Positions 24,240-38,700 are shown, numbered from the stretch's first letter. The stretch: 64,000 nucleotides of DNA from Pristionchus mayeri (GCA_036245805.1 BTRK01000006.1:31190901-31254900); one strand, 5' to 3'. The notes: generated from the letters alone by a model not told the origin. A program made the numbers and translations.

Positions 24240-26560
24240 ATTTCATCATTTCAAGGGTAGTGCGATTTATTATTAGCGAATTGGCATTCTCCTTCCTCCC
24301 AAATATAATTACTAGTCCATTGTGTGCGTTGTGTGTATTTTCTCGTTCCTTAGACAGCAGAAAGATGAGTGAGTCGTAGAGAAGTAGTCGCAAAATACCG
24401 TCTTTTACTACGGCGACTCGGTCAAAACAACAACAATGCCTGTCTCTGCCCATGCAGAATCGTACGGTCCCACGACGATGGAGACACACCTACAACTGAA
24501 TTGTGCACACTCTGCACGGGTTGGCGTTCTCCTCTCGACTCCTCCACTCATATTCCTCTGCTTTCAATTGGTCGGACATTGCAGTTTCCCGATTCGCTCA
24601 TACGATCTAACAAGTGTACCAATCAGGATAGGAATCACGAGAGAGAAACTAAATGAGCCCCCTGAATAGCTTCCTTCTCCCACAGAGGCAATCAATGCTC
24701 ATCGTACGAATAGAGTGACACCACTCTTTCTCCTGAATACTGCTACGGCGACTGTCGAATGTATTGTGTATAGTGAGCCATCTTATTGCGCCTCTGAGAT
24801 GTGTTCTCCGATAGGACCTTCTCTGCTAGATTGGAAGGAGTGAGAATGAGTGATGTTCCCCGCGGGGGAAGCAGCCCTTCCTCATTTCTCCCCTATGATT
24901 CGATAGCAGCAGCACTCACATGACGGGAAGGAACGCCCTTATGATCTCTCCCTTCTCTCTCCCTTCTCTCTCCCTCTCTCTTCTGCATCATCTCTCTCCT
25001 TTCTCTGACCCTCTCCATTATCCATGCTCTCTACTCGTTCTCTGACATCAAGGGAGAAAAGATAGGGAAAACGGCTGAGCTTCGGCTGAAATGCAGAGAA
25101 AATGGGGAGGGTGAGAGGGGAGCATTTGCATGCTTTTTGCTGCTTGAGGGCCAAAGTCCGCGGTGCTTCAACAGCAGTTGATGGGAGGAGGGGGAGAGCG
25201 CGTGATAGAACTGTCGCGTGCCTCTTCACTTATGATCAATGCACAACTAAGTACTAATAGTACTGAATGAAGAGCGGGCAGAAGTAGATTGAATAATATG
25301 TTGATTTTTCTAAGTAGCGGCGAATTCGATTATCTTAATCGTTCTCAATCTTCTTTCTATATATCCCCCCCCCTCAGAGTGAAAATGCCCTCGCTGTCTC
25401 GTGCAATAGAGAGAGAGGGAGGGAGACGAACTTCTCCTCTCTGTCGGGGACACCCACCTCGTTTTACTTGCGCGCCATTCGGGGTTGCTCGCACTTGTAT
25501 AAATAAAGGCCGTTCTATGAGTGCTAACAATTCGCTCCATCGAACCTTTCTATCGTTCCTCGTTCTGAAAGTACTCCTTTCTCGGCTTTCTTTCTTCATT
25601 TCCATGCCATCTTTATTCTGTTAATTCATTCGATTGTGCTTTATAACTGTAGTGAGTCCTATGATTCTTCCCTTCTTCATCCTTTCTTACGAATGATTGG
25701 AACGCGTTGTCATTGCTATCTATTTATCTCATCAGCTTCTCATTCATTCCCCATTCTCTCTCTCTCTTCTCAGCTGACTTCAGTCCATTCCCACAGGACG
25801 AATGCACCTGAACTGGAGTGGATCAGCTCTTGTTTTGTTGCCCTATTCGTTCAAACTCTTGTTTATGTGAACGGGAGCGAGAATTCAATCCGTACTTCTC
25901 CCACTCTTAATCGTGCTTGGTACGCGACTGCCTCATGCAGAAGAGTGTCTATTCTAGGACTTGCTTATGAGAAGACAGAAGGAGGAAGGGGAGAGTGAGT
26001 AGTAGTGAATGACACGGCAGCGATACTCATTATCTTGCCACTCTACTGAAATAATGAGCAACTGCATCGATGAAAGCAAGGGCTCCTCGAGGGAATGAGA
26101 GTGATTACTGTAGTTGAAGCCAGGTGTATGCAACCTTGTACCCTTCGATCCTCGAGGAAGATGCTCATGCTCGTTCTTTGGTCTGCTGAATTTGAGAAAG
26201 GGAAGGAAGCGAAGCATGCAGTGGGAAGGAACCGAATTGAGCCCCCCTTTCTCTCTTTCGATTCCACTCTCTTCCCCTTCCATTTTATCTCTTTCTTCTG
26301 ACCGGAAAGGAGTGTCTCTCTTGTCTCTTCTGGTGCTTTCTTCCCTCCTCGGAGGTCATAAAGAGGCACTATTACGAAAGGAGAAGCGAAGAGTGAAAGT
26401 AAGCAAAAGTAGCGAAAGATGAAGTAGTAAATCACTCGACACACTCACTTTGCTCTCTTACTCTCTAGTTACAAAAACAGAGTATAATTGCTTCCCTCCC
26501 CTCAATTTTCGAGGACGGCGAACTAACTCTGTTCACTAATTTGTTTTGATCCACAGCCAC
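24240..26560. other. No confident gene; TATA-like motif and CT-rich DNA
   Basis: Only short, weak open frames on both strands. A TATA-like GTATAAATAAAG sits at about 25497 without a convincing downstream exon. A short open block after an acceptor near 24583 could be coding but has no partner exons I can phase. Confidence 0.4.
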
Positions 26561-26579
26561 CAGAATAATAATTCTTTAT

Positions 26580-28042
26580 CATGCGACAGTGCAGAGGTAT
26601 AAAATAGATGTTACAGGGAAAATTAGAATCATGATAATTACGATGTCATATCTAGATGACAAAGGGAGTATAGCCGTCAGTTACAAGCGAGAGTGAATTA
26701 GAGATAATGAGAATAATCAATACTATTTATAGCTCTAGCTCTGAGCGAGAACAGTTCACTATTTCTAGAGATTACAATATTATTAGGGATACGGTTCCAT
26801 AAGGGCACAACTCTATTTGTGAGAAATGTGTGGTAAAAAGCAGATTTGGAACGATGTTTACGTAACTGGAAGAGATTGGGGCGCCTAGGTCGATGGGGGG
26901 CTAGGAGGAGAAAGGAAGGGCAGCCTATGTCTACATCTTCGTGAATAACTTTATATACGAATGCTAAGTCAATAATTGTACGACGATACTCTAAAGGTTC
27001 TAAATGGAAATAACGTAGGCGATCAGGATAAGACCTGTTAGGGACGCGACATTTAAGGAGTACAGATTTGGTGTATTTGCGCTGGACACGCTCGATGCTA
27101 TTAGACAAATTCCTACTTTGAGGTGACCAAAGTTCAGAACAATATTCGAGGATGGGGCGGACGTATGTGACAAAAAGTCGAGAATAAAGCTGAGGATTTT
27201 TTGAAACGAAGGTGCGCAAGATGTATGAGCAACGAGAACGGGCCTTTGAGATCGTACTAGATATGTGAGCACTAAATTCTAGTTTATTAGAGTATGTAAT
27301 TCCTAAGTCGGTGAATTGGGATACGGTAGGAAGAGAAATACCATTAAGAGTAAAGATAGAGGGAGGATGTGACCTTCCTATAAGCATTGTCTCGGTCTTA
27401 GTGAGGGATACGGTAAGGCCCCAATCAGAGGACCACTTAAAAAGGATATCAAGAGAGGATTGGAGAGAGGCAGGATCAGAGTAAGACCAGAGTTTGGCAT
27501 CATCGGCATAAAGAATACAGCGAACATTTGGAGGAAGTAGGGAGGGTAGGTCACTAATGTAGAGGGAGAAGAGAAGAGGCCCTAAGACAGAGCCTTGAGG
27601 CACGCCTGAGTGGGCAGGGAAAGAGGGGGAGGAAGAGGTATTGACTGATACTGATTGTGATCTACCGAGTAAGAACGAACGAATCCAAGATAAGAGGGAT
27701 CCACAAATGCCTAGAAGTGAGCATTTGTGGATGAGTAAGTTGATCGGGATAGAGTCAAAGGAACGCGAGAAATCGATAAATGCAACAGAAATGTAGTGAC
27801 CATCGTTAAGTGCAGAGTGCCATTGAGAGAAAGAGTTAAGAAGTGCAGAGGTGCACGATCTACGTGGGCGGAAACCGTGTTGGTAAGGGGAGATGAGATT
27901 GTTCTCGGAAAGGTACTTCCAGAGAGTCTCGCCTACGATTTTCTCCATAACTTTGGAAGAGGAGCAAGTAAGTGAGATGGGTAGAATCGAAATGGGAGAT
28001 TTTTCGTCTGGGATGTGTCTGATAAATGGAACCATAGACCAC
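26580..28042 (-). mobile_element. Non-LTR retrotransposon (LINE, CR1/Jockey-like), 5'-truncated
   Basis: Minus-strand element with an intact C-terminal reverse transcriptase frame followed by an AT-rich 3' region (about 26697 down to 26580). The endonuclease part and 5' end are missing, the usual result of aborted reverse transcription. The left/3' boundary is approximate. No clear target duplication was found. Confidence 0.85.
26698..28035 (-). CDS. LINE reverse transcriptase, C-terminal fragment (445 aa)
   Basis: The frame shows RT motifs in order: GFRPRRSC near the N-terminus, AFIDFSRSFDSI (first catalytic Asp), GVPQGSVLGPLLF, the catalytic ILYADD box, and a C-terminal region with VRPILEYCSELWSP and IERVQRKYTK, typical of CR1/Jockey-type LINE ORF2. 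Full ORF2 would be about twice as long and begin with an AP-endonuclease domain, absent here. The frame is uninterrupted, so the copy looks young although not autonomous. Confidence 0.93.
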   Translation of the reverse strand: MVPFIRHIPDEKSPISILPISLTCSSSKVMEKIVGETLWKYLSENNLISPYQHGFRPRRSCTSALLNSFSQWHSALNDGHYISVAFIDFSRSFDSIPINLLIHKCSLLGICGSLLSWIRSFLLGRSQSVSVNTSSSPSFPAHSGVPQGSVLGPLLFSLYISDLPSLLPPNVRCILYADDAKLWSYSDPASLQSSLDILFKWSSDWGLTVSLTKTETMLIGRSHPPSIFTLNGISLPTVSQFTDLGITYSNKLEFSAHISSTISKARSRCSYILRTFVSKNPQLYSRLFVTYVRPILEYCSELWSPQSRNLSNSIERVQRKYTKSVLLKCRVPNRSYPDRLRYFHLEPLEYRRTIIDLAFVYKVIHEDVDIGCPSFLLLAPHRPRRPNLFQLRKHRSKSAFYHTFLTNRVVPLWNRIPNNIVISRNSELFSLRARAINSIDYSHYL

Positions 28043-28654
28043 CCTTAGTCACTGTATTCCTACCACTGACTCTTCTTAACAACTTCCTTCCTTTTTCTCT
28101 TGTGACTCGCTCCGGCTTAACTGCCTCCCTAACTCTCTCTATTCTACATACTTTCTCTCGTTCCATATCGATGAGAGTAAGGTCTCCGTCCATCTGTCCT
28201 TCTCCCTTCTCCCTTCCCTTCTCTCACTTCACTCTTCCACTCTCAATTCTCATCTGTCACTCACAGTTCTCTCTTTTCTTGCACACGCCATTCGAGGTGA
28301 CGCACTCGTATTTTGCCCTGATGGGAGTCAGTAGGTGGTATAGATACTTCATGCCAACCATTTCCCTTTTCACCTCTTGACTCCTCGCTCGAAATTCAAT
28401 GGTATTTTTGAGTGAGTACTCCCTCTTCTCTGTCTCAAGTAAACAAACATCGGGCGTAAGAGCGGGTTCTTTCTTTGTAACTAGTTGTGCTGTGCGCTAA
28501 ATTCAGCTGTGATCAAACTTCACATGCGCTTTTCACGGCAATTTTGGGGTGAATGGTAGAGTTCATTGTACCCCCGCCCTCCCCCCCACTCCTGTCGGAT
28601 CAACTTCAAGATTAGGCGTCCAGATTTTATTTCTCCCTGTCTGTCTTCGTACAG

Positions 28655-28802
28655 AGGAAGGATCATCCCCTCAATCTACAGCCCCATTACAGCTGGCGAA
28701 GTCAATTGTGAGCTACATGAAGCAGACTATCGAGTGAGAGCACCAATGAACTAAAGAAAACTGTTTTTTATAGGAAATATTTGGAAAAGAGAAGCCGTTG
28801 CG

Positions 28803-28849
<47 letters not shown>

Positions 28850-30092
28850 ACGAATATAAGAGATGACTGTAGAGTTAGAGATGAGAGAAAGTACTGTGAA
28901 TGAGGAGAGAGCAGAGTGATCTCAGTGAACGAGAGATCACTCCAAATCTTTTCTTTTTGTTCCCCCTTGTTGTTCTCTAAACTCTCCGTTCACGCTCCAT
29001 CTATCTTCCATCGAAATTCTGTCTACTCAATGAGCAGACGAAATCATCAGTAGAGCGCACGGCGGCGATTTCATCGAATTCGATGGTACAGTTCACCTTC
29101 TGCTGGTTTGAATTTACTACTTCTCTTGCATGATCATGGTGGAAAACAAGATGGGAACGTAGACTTCATCTTTCTCTTCCACTTAGTCGTTGAATGGAAG
29201 GAAGAGTCTAGACTCGGCGTCTCTCTTAGCGTTCCCCCTTATTATTTGGTTGAGAATCTTCGATCTCTCGACTCTTCTTGTGCCAGTCTTATTCTTGTTT
29301 ACTCGACGAGAGGGAGGGAGAGGGGGAGGGAACAGACTCACTGACTAGATGAATTCATGCGAGAGTCGCACGTAGTGGTCACTCTCATTACAAGGGGGTC
29401 AGTATAGCAAGGGAGAGAGAGGGGGCGGCCCCCTTTCCATACTCAGACCATCAGCTGATGGAGAGAGAGAGAAGGGGCGAGAGTGGCAGAGAGGGCAGAG
29501 TACTCACAGCACTCAGACCATGCAAGAGAGCATCGCACGCAATGGGAGAGAGGCCGCACCAGGAGCGGAGAGACAGAGACGCAGAGTGTTTTGTGCCCCC
29601 CCTCCCCCTTTGTGTAGAAGAGGACTAGGCCCCAGGGAGTCCCCATGGGGAGGACACAGAGAGGAGAAAAGACCCTCGACCTCGGAGATCTCTGCCCAGT
29701 CGATGGGTGGCAAGAGCATCCTCTGTCTTCTACTCCGAGTGAGAGGGGGGGGGGAGATTCTTAAAACATTGTGTTCAACTATCGATCGATCAGCTTTTCC
29801 CTCGCTTCACTCCTCGTTTCTCAATACTTCTACTCGTCTTCTCATGTGACTTACCTCCTCCTCTCCCTCTCCCTCTCCCCCTCCCTCTCCTCCCTCTCCT
29901 CCCCCCTCCCTCTCCCCCTCTCCCCCTCCCTTCCTGTTCCACCCCCTCCCTCCCCCTCCCACTGCTCCTCTTGAGCCAACACCTCTCGCTCCTCTCCTCT
30001 TACAGTACCGAAAGATCGAGAGACTTCTTTTTATTGAACGGATCGAATGGATTAGTCTGATGGAGAGTACGATTCACCCCTAGGTGCTCCCT

Positions 30093-30149
<57 letters not shown>

Positions 30150-32648
30150 CAGCCCCAATGTGTGCACGCTCTTGTTTACTCTTTCCGCTCTGATTTCGCT
30201 CGCTGATCATTCTAGTTTGCAGCTATCTCGTTCCTCTGCTCTTTGTAGTTTGATCTTCTTGCAGAAGCTTCCTCTTCTCTGCCCTCCCCTCCGCACTCGC
30301 TGCAACCGCCGATGTCTGCAGTACAGGATATCTTCTGCTTCGAGTGAGTGATCTTTGATCTTTGAGTCTTCGTTCGATCATAGATCACGACTGAGAGAAC
30401 TCTGAGAAGCAAGTCTATTTGCCTAAGTGGTGGTGACTGGCGGAAGATCCTCTTTCCATTGCATAGTATCCCCTGAGGGTCACCAGATCGAGAGGGAACA
30501 AAGGGAGAAATAGGAAGGAAACCACGTAGGGGGGAGCAGAAGAAGTATGAGAGGGCAAAGAAGTTCCTCTTCGATTCCTCCCTCTCTCAATCAAGTCAAA
30601 CTAGAGATGGGAGGACTCGAAAGGGAGGGGGACCAGGGTGTCTCTCTCTCTCTCCATTTCCATCCCGAATCAAAGACAATTATCCCCATGCACAACAGGG
30701 AATCCAGCCCTTGAGCCAGGTACGGAGAAGGAGGGAATCACCCTCTATTTCACCCCTACTATCCCTCTCTTTATTGCGCAACGCCATAACAAAACGCCTA
30801 CATTATTGTGCCCAAGGGGGAAATGATGGATGATTGGATAGTGTTGATGAAACCTCACTACTTCTTTTCTTCTTCTCTTCCTCTTCCTTCTTCTTATCGA
30901 CTAGCCTGGCGAAGTTGTTGGAGCAAAAGACAGCATCTACACTCAAAATATCGATGGAGGAAGGGAAGAAGTAGGAGAAGAGAAGAAGGCGAAGAATCAA
31001 GAATGATGGGTAAACAGCACATCATCAGTCTAAGATCTGGTTACAATCTAAGGGCTGCTCTAATCTCAATACTCAGAACCATTCTTTTCCCTGAAGAGCA
31101 AGTGAGTTCTAGTGTATTTCAAGAAGGAATTTGTCTGGAAAGTCGGTTTGTCGATTTGAGAGAGAGATTTGAGATGTGAAATAAGAGCAAACGAAGTCGT
31201 AAAAGGCTACGGTAATCTAAAGTGAGTCGGCGAGAAATCCAATTAGTCACCGAGGAAAAATGAGTCCGAGAGAGGTCCAATGACCCCCACGCTCTATTCA
31301 CGTGATTGAATGAAGGTGCACAGAGGGGCACCAAATGGTCCAACTCCCCTCCACTCTCGTGATCTCGGATTAATAATTCACCTGGTATCGGCATAAAAAT
31401 GTACACTTATGGATGGAATGGGTACACACCATTTATCAATCTAACGAACGAAAAGTAGGGAATGTTTTAATTGCAGCGAGGATTCCTTTCCTTCTCTTCT
31501 CGATCGCAAGCCATCCTCTGCACGACGAACGCGCGGTCTGAGTGAGAGGAAGGTCAGCCATTCTCACTCTGCCTCATTCTCTCTCCGATTGGTTCATTAA
31601 TTGTTGATAACTGGTTCCAATTAACATGGTCTGTTTAAGGGAGAGGCACCCCCTTCGGCAATTGTCAAATCGTTCATCGATACGGGTCTGGGCAGGTCAT
31701 GCTTTTTTTATTGACAAATGCCTGACGTCATTAATTACTATATCAATGTTTGTTTATTTGATGTTAATCTCGAGTGAGCAAAGGAAATTCGAAAGTAGAA
31801 AGAAGATGTGTGTGAATGCCAATGCCAATGACGAATGGCATCATACTCTATTCCATTTACTCTTTCTTCAATCAAATAGAGCGAGAGAGTGAAGGAATTC
31901 GAGAGAGTGCTTCTCCTTCTTCTCGTTTTGCTGAGTTAGAAAGTAGAGAGGGAACGATTTCGGATCTTTCTGATTCTCAGATTGCATACATCTGGGGATG
32001 GAATGGATGTGTAACTCGAGATCTAAACATTGTGTCGATGACGTCTCTGCTTCCCCCTCAGTCTCATCTAATTCCTCCTCTACTCCTTCTCTTTTAGACG
32101 TCGTCGTGCTAAACTCCTCTCTGAATGCGAGGATGAACTGGCCTGTGATGTGCCCTACTCCCTCCACAGGAAGAACCGATGGGCAGAAGTGAGACGAAGA
32201 TTCACCACTTATTCCCATCTTTCGATATATCCCACATCGTTCTTATCATTTGTTAACTATTCCTTCTAGTCTATTAATGATTGTTGAATGGAGGGGCAGC
32301 ATATGTTCTAGTTTGATCTTGCATCAGCATCTGGTCAATCACATGGGCCTTTTTTACCATGGAAGCTGCCATTCATTTATCGCCCTCTCTCTCTATTTTC
32401 TTCCCTTTCTCTCTCGATCCACAGCAGAAGAGGGAGAAAGGAATCGTCGCCTCTTCCGTATTTCAAACGCTCTCTAACTGTTCCTTTTCTCTCTCCATCT
32501 ACCTTATCTATTAGCTTTTCTTAGCCGTTACTGATGTGAGGGAGGAGTTTAGAGAACGAGCTACCGCTGAATTTATGATAAGACAGAGAGAGTATCGGAA
32601 ATTGGGAGAGGGAGACGGACTGACTCTTTAATGAGTTTGACCATTAGT

Positions 32649-32714
<66 letters not shown>

Positions 32715-35700
32715 ATCTGGTGAAGGCAACCAGTGAGAAGCTGTCAACTCTCTCCAATCTGCACTCTCTCTCTCTCCTTCTCTGGTAGATACTCCGTGAA
32801 TGGAGAGTCTCCTCTGACTCGTGATAGAGCATCCATAAATTGCCCGTCGAATGGACGTAATAGTGCACAGTGCAATCACTTGGGCAGCTGTGCATCTAAG
32901 CCCTCTGATCTCCCATCCAATGGATCTCTCTAATCCGAGAAGGGACTCAAGAGTCTTGACCCATTCTCCCCTTCTCTAAACCCCGTGACCCGTTGTTCCG
33001 TGTGTGTGATTCATTGCACATACGAGTTCTCCCCTTCTCCTTCTCTTCATCATTTACAACACTACTCTTGTTGCTCAAAACCTGAACCTATCTCTGCCAA
33101 GAGTTGTTAGGAAGTTTTATGGGCGGTTACGGCAGACATCATCACTGAGCGACGCCCAGAGAGGCCAAACAGGGAACAGACTACAGAGATCAAAGATCAA
33201 TTACAGTGCAACGCTCCTGCTCTGCTTGGGGACGGAGGAGAGGATGTGGCCATCGCAGTCGTAGAGAGAACGGCGGCGAAGAAAGGTGAGCAAGGTCGCC
33301 CTGCCTTCCTTCCCTATCCTCCCCCCTGAGAGTGAGAAACCCTCGTATATCTACACACATCGATTCTCAGCTAGGAGATGCAAGCCAGAGAGATTAGTAC
33401 GCACTCCCTTGAGAATGGAAGCAACAAGAAAATGGAGATTACTTTCTCACAAATCGCAAGAGTCTCGAGTGGTGATGGGCGAGGGATTGCAAAGGTCGTC
33501 TCGAATGGTGCACTGCAGGCACTCGACTCGTCTCTGCCGTGCACTACGTGGATAGAGAGGGAGCACGACGATCGAATATGGCCAAGGGAAAGGGAACCAA
33601 TCAGGAGAATCTCCTCACTCAAGTCAAGGAACAAGAGAGGTCAGCATGCACTACAAAAATAGAACATGCCATTATGAAATGTAGCAGATTTTTTCGATTT
33701 AATATTGGAAAATCGTATTAATATTTTAATTGGCATTATATTAGGCTTTCTTATGAATATTGGTGTTTATGGCTTCCGTAATCTTCGACAGCACTGGTTT
33801 GATCAATGAACTCATATTAACGTGATACCACTATATTACGAAGCAAGGGAGAACTTATTATATGGGAAGTGTCAAATTCCCTTTGTCTCTGGATCTGTCG
33901 ATCCCTGTTGATATTCGATCTCTACTAGCTCCTAATTATCGCCCCTTTCGATCTTTCTCCTCATGGTCGAAGAAATATACACGAATCAATCCCGCTAATT
34001 CACACTTTCGGGAAATGTAGTAGTTTAAATCGTACTAGTGATTATTGAACACTCTCTTATTATCTCAAATCATTCCTAGGAAAGCGAAAGTAGGTAAAAG
34101 GAGAGAGTATATCTGACATGTGAGAGGGGCGAGTGGATGGGCATTCGTTGATTGTGTTCCTTCAGACCGGTGCTGCTGTATTCCCTCTGCAAGACTCCCT
34201 CAGCTGAGAAGAGTGACAAGAAAGAGCAAGTGAGAAGAAGGGAAGACGCCCTCTCAATCACTGTGACCATTGCAGAAGAAGACTTCTCGTCGTGCGGGGG
34301 CATTCAACATCACTTCGGACGACGTCTTCGTCCCTAGTGATAATGAGGTGAGAAGGAAGAAGAGAGGAAGAAGGAAGTCTTCCCCTCTCAATGGGCAGAG
34401 TGCCTTCAGAGAGAATCCTACTTCTTATCGTCTCTGTTGTAATCTTGTATTAAATATCATCCGATATTTTCCTTCACGTGGTAAAGAGAGGCATAGATAG
34501 ATTATTCATTCGATTTCTCCGATCTTTCCCACTTTGACTGTTCCTGGAAGTTGCTAAGATGATATCGTTTCTCTCTCTGGTGCCATTCAAAGTGTCGACG
34601 GTGAATCACAGTCAGTCAAACTCTCGTCATATCGATCAGAATCGCATCAAAGATTACGCCCGATTGTTTACCAGTTTGGGAGTGATTCTTCACTGACTCC
34701 TTCGTCTTTTCAAGCACGCGAATGGCTGCTAATCTGATCGTCATTTCTCCTCTCGCAACCAAAAACCGATTGAGCGAGTGAAAATCAAGCGAAGACGCAA
34801 TGCTTTCACTACCTCTCAAAAATGTTAAACAATTATTCGTAAAACAACAGCTATTCCGTTAAAATCGTTCACGTAAAATGCTATTTTTCTATACTGAAGT
34901 GTGCAAATAGCGAAGTATTTAGTACTCACAATGGAGAAGTGAAAAGAAGCGCACAAATATTTCAATTCGGCAGACTCTCAATTTGATCGTAAAGAGAGAG
35001 AGAGAGCGCTCAGAATGGAGAGAGTGATATTCAGATGGTCTTTCCCATCGTGAGAATGAAGTGAGTAACTCGTCCAACTGGAGTCATGTGGCAAGGGGAT
35101 TTGATTGAAGCGAGCTTGTCCATGAAAGAGCAGATGATCGAGGGAATGATGGGAGAAGGAAATAAAAAGAGCACCCTTCTCACTCTCTCTCCCTTCCCTT
35201 CCCTTTCTCGGCCTATGTCCTCTCTTCTGGATATCTTATCAATATTCCAATCTAGCATAGTTCCATCAAGAACAGGGCGAAATCAGTTCGTTTCGCTTCC
35301 TCGATTGCTCTTGTGTCTCAGTCACGTGTGATTCCATTCGGTGAGAAGGAGAAGAGAGAGAGAGAGAAAGGGACTAAAAGCGAGAGAACGAACAGAGGGT
35401 TTGATCACCTCGTTCTCTTCTCTAAACCCCGCTTCTTTTTTCGGATCTCGCTTCCGTTAGTTCATAATTCTTTCTGGTCGAACGAGTTGTGACGTGCGAT
35501 GATCTCCATTTCACAACAGCGCACCTTATCAATTTGTTTACTCGGTTCCGCCCCATTTATCGCGCGGAATATCTACATTTAGCGACGCATTTCGATTCTT
35601 GTCTAAATGGGTGCATCCTCCTGATTGTCTAATCGCAGGAAGTCGTGGTGGAAGAGATGCCCGTGTGGCGGAGATCGAGGGAACCCAGCTTCTGCCTCGG

Positions 35701-38700
35701 AGATTACATCGTCAGCAAGGTGGGCAAGAGATCAAAGACCAAACTATGCTCTATCCAGGAGTACGTCTGTCCTCCTGCCAGTGGATCGAAGGTGGATCGT
35801 TCTCGTGATGGATCCCCTGTCGACATGACTGCTTACGTCGTGCGTCCATCCATCTCTTCCATTGATCTTTGATCTTTGTAGGAGGTTTCTCCGGAAGAGT
35901 CCACAGCCCCTTCTGCACTCCTTGTGGCCAAGGGAACCTACAAAACCATCGAGATACCGACTGGAAAGTGGGCGAAAGGCGCGCATGAACAGGCTCGTTT
36001 TTACCTTTTTGTTATTGAATCAAAGCTGAAATTTCATATATTTTTCTTCTACCAAATCAAAATGTAAATAAAAGCTGTGCAGATGCGTTCCCTCACTTCC
36101 TCTTCGTACTACACGAGATGGTTGGATGCGAACGAGAGAAGACTCATGGTCAGTCTACGAGGGAACACATACACCCATCAGACACTGATTGCCTCGATCG
36201 GAAGAAGAAGGATGCATTGCAGGTTGATCTCTCCACTACAGTTTGCTCTCACTGCTCTGGTAGATTCCTCCTAGTCGTCATCTTCGAGAAACTTCATAAC
36301 AGCAAGAACATCAAGTGAGGTTTCCCATCTCCATCTCTATTATATGAAAGAATTTTATGAATTATGAAAATATTATAAAAGAATAACATCAAAACAATCG
36401 TGAATTTTTGCACAATGATTATAGTGGTGGCAAGATTCCTGCAAACATGAAATCTCTTTACAATTCTGATTTTCAAGCAAATGCTTTCCCAATAACACTT
36501 TGGATGAAGGAGGAGGTGGATAATGGGATGGCACGTGACGCCCCGCTGTCTATCCAAATGGAGTGATAGCAATGACAGCACTTATCTCTTACGTCAGGGA
36601 ACGATCACGTTGTGTGCACAACAAGGAATGATTTTGGCCGAGAATGAGAAAAAAAGTTGTGCAGCGCATCAACTCCATCCCTCAAAAATAAAAAAATGTC
36701 AATATGAATTAAATATTAATAGGTACATAAGTAAATAATAAAAATATAGTCAAAGAAAATAGTTATAAAGCACACATTCACTATAAATAATACATGTTGC
36801 ATTATTTATAGTGAATGTATTACATATTTGAACATAAGAAGAATGAATGCGTTGTAGGATGACCATCAACTGCGTGGACGATCTCGATCTCTCCTCTCTC
36901 CCTTCCTCCGATTGCCTCGACGACCTCCTCTTCAACACTGTCGCCCTCGCCGTCGAGAAGTTCAAGGATGGAAGGCCACCCGTGGAATACTCCCCCAAGG
37001 GTTACTTACTCTCCCATTAATTCTTCCCTCCAAGATCTCCACTTCTTTCCATCCATCGTAATTCAGTGAATCCTCCAATGGAATCAACTGGTTCGCTCGT
37101 GGAGAGAGATGCAGTACTCGCTGAGCACAGAGAGCTCTCCATCACCGTGAGAATCCATATCTCTTCTCAGGAAATTGATCTTTGATCTTTTAAGGCGACG
37201 TCGGATGACTTCGATCGCATTCTCGATTCAGATGATGAGGAAGGAGATCTCGTCAGTGGAGTGGTTCGTCTTCAATTAAATTATTGGTTCTCGATACTGT
37301 AACTCGTTCTATTCAACCAGCATAATGTTGCCTGCATGGTGTTGACCATAATTTCTTAATAAGATTGAATGAGAATATAATCTGTTTCAGCGCTGCAATA
37401 AGTGTGGTGAATCGAGAGTGGATGATCTATTCGAGATGGAGGAAGATTGGCTGTGCAGGTATGTTCCCATCATCGATCAGAGATCAAAGGTCTCATTTGA
37501 TATTCCTTACGCATCAGAGATCAGAGATTATCTCTTCCAGAGGCTGCCTCACTCAGACAATCTGCGCCATTCTCAGCAATCGAATGATCGTCAAGCTGAA
37601 TGTCCCGGTAACTATTCCTCATTACTGGAGTCTCATATCGTACGTGATGGAAATTTAGGAACGTATACCGTGCAATTTCCAAAAATATCACGCTTCGTGG
37701 ATTATGGTGAATTTTCATTTTAACGACTTTTGCTTTTTTGCATTCTTTTTTTAATATGCGTTTTCATAAAACGGGTTAGTTTTTACACGGAAATATGGCT
37801 AGAAATGCAATAAATGCTCGTGAAAAAACCATGAAATATTGACGAAATAGTGCTAAATCCCGGTTATGGCTATTTCGTCAATATTGCATAATTTTCGCGA
37901 GCTTTTATTGCATTTCTAGCCATATTTCCGTGTAAAAAACCCATCCGTTTTATGAAAACGCATATGAAAAAAAAATGCAAAAAAGCAAAACTCGTACTGT
38001 GAGAATAGAATGCGTAGCAAAGTGGTGTACATGATAAACTTCTTAAAGTACTACAATATTCGCGGAACGGGAAAATATTTAGCCGTGAATATTTTCCCGT
38101 TCCGCGATTATTGTAGTACTTTAAGAAGCTTATCATGTACACCACTTTGCTACGCATTCTATTCCCACAATAAAAATGAAAATTCACCATAATCCACGAA
38201 GCGTGATATTTTTGGAAATTGCACGGTATACGTTCCTAAATTTCCATCACGTACGATAAGTCTTTTCAAAAAACCTTTCTTCAAATAAAATGATAAAATG
38301 GTAGATCGCGTGTCACCCTGCTTCGACTCCCCTGGATGCTCTCCCTCTCTTCGTCCCCCTCTCCGCACTCAACCACTACATGAGAAGTCTCTCGATGGCG
38401 ATTGCTGAGGTACCATTGGAGACATTCCTCTCCCCCCTCACTCCCATCTACAGATCCTCAAGGGAGACGATCTCATCGTCGAGTGCAAACTATGCATGAA
38501 TCTCGTCCGTCTCAAGGATGGATTCGGTAAGCAGCCCCCCTACCGTATCCCCTTTCAATCGACAACTGACTATTCTGCAGAGGCGTCAGTGCTAGCTTGT
38601 CCTGGTTGCAAGGGAGTGAGCTGTCTCAGCTGTGGTTCTTCTCCCCATGATCCCCTCTCCTGCCAGGAGGTCAGTTTTACACTTGGATTTCCAACGCTAT

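Noticed and set aside
25497..25512. TATA box marking a promoter
   Set aside because: The motif is good, but no downstream exon or start codon could be tied to it.
32628..32895. Two minus-strand frames of 83 residues rich in Ser-Leu
   Set aside because: They are translations of the (GA)n microsatellite.
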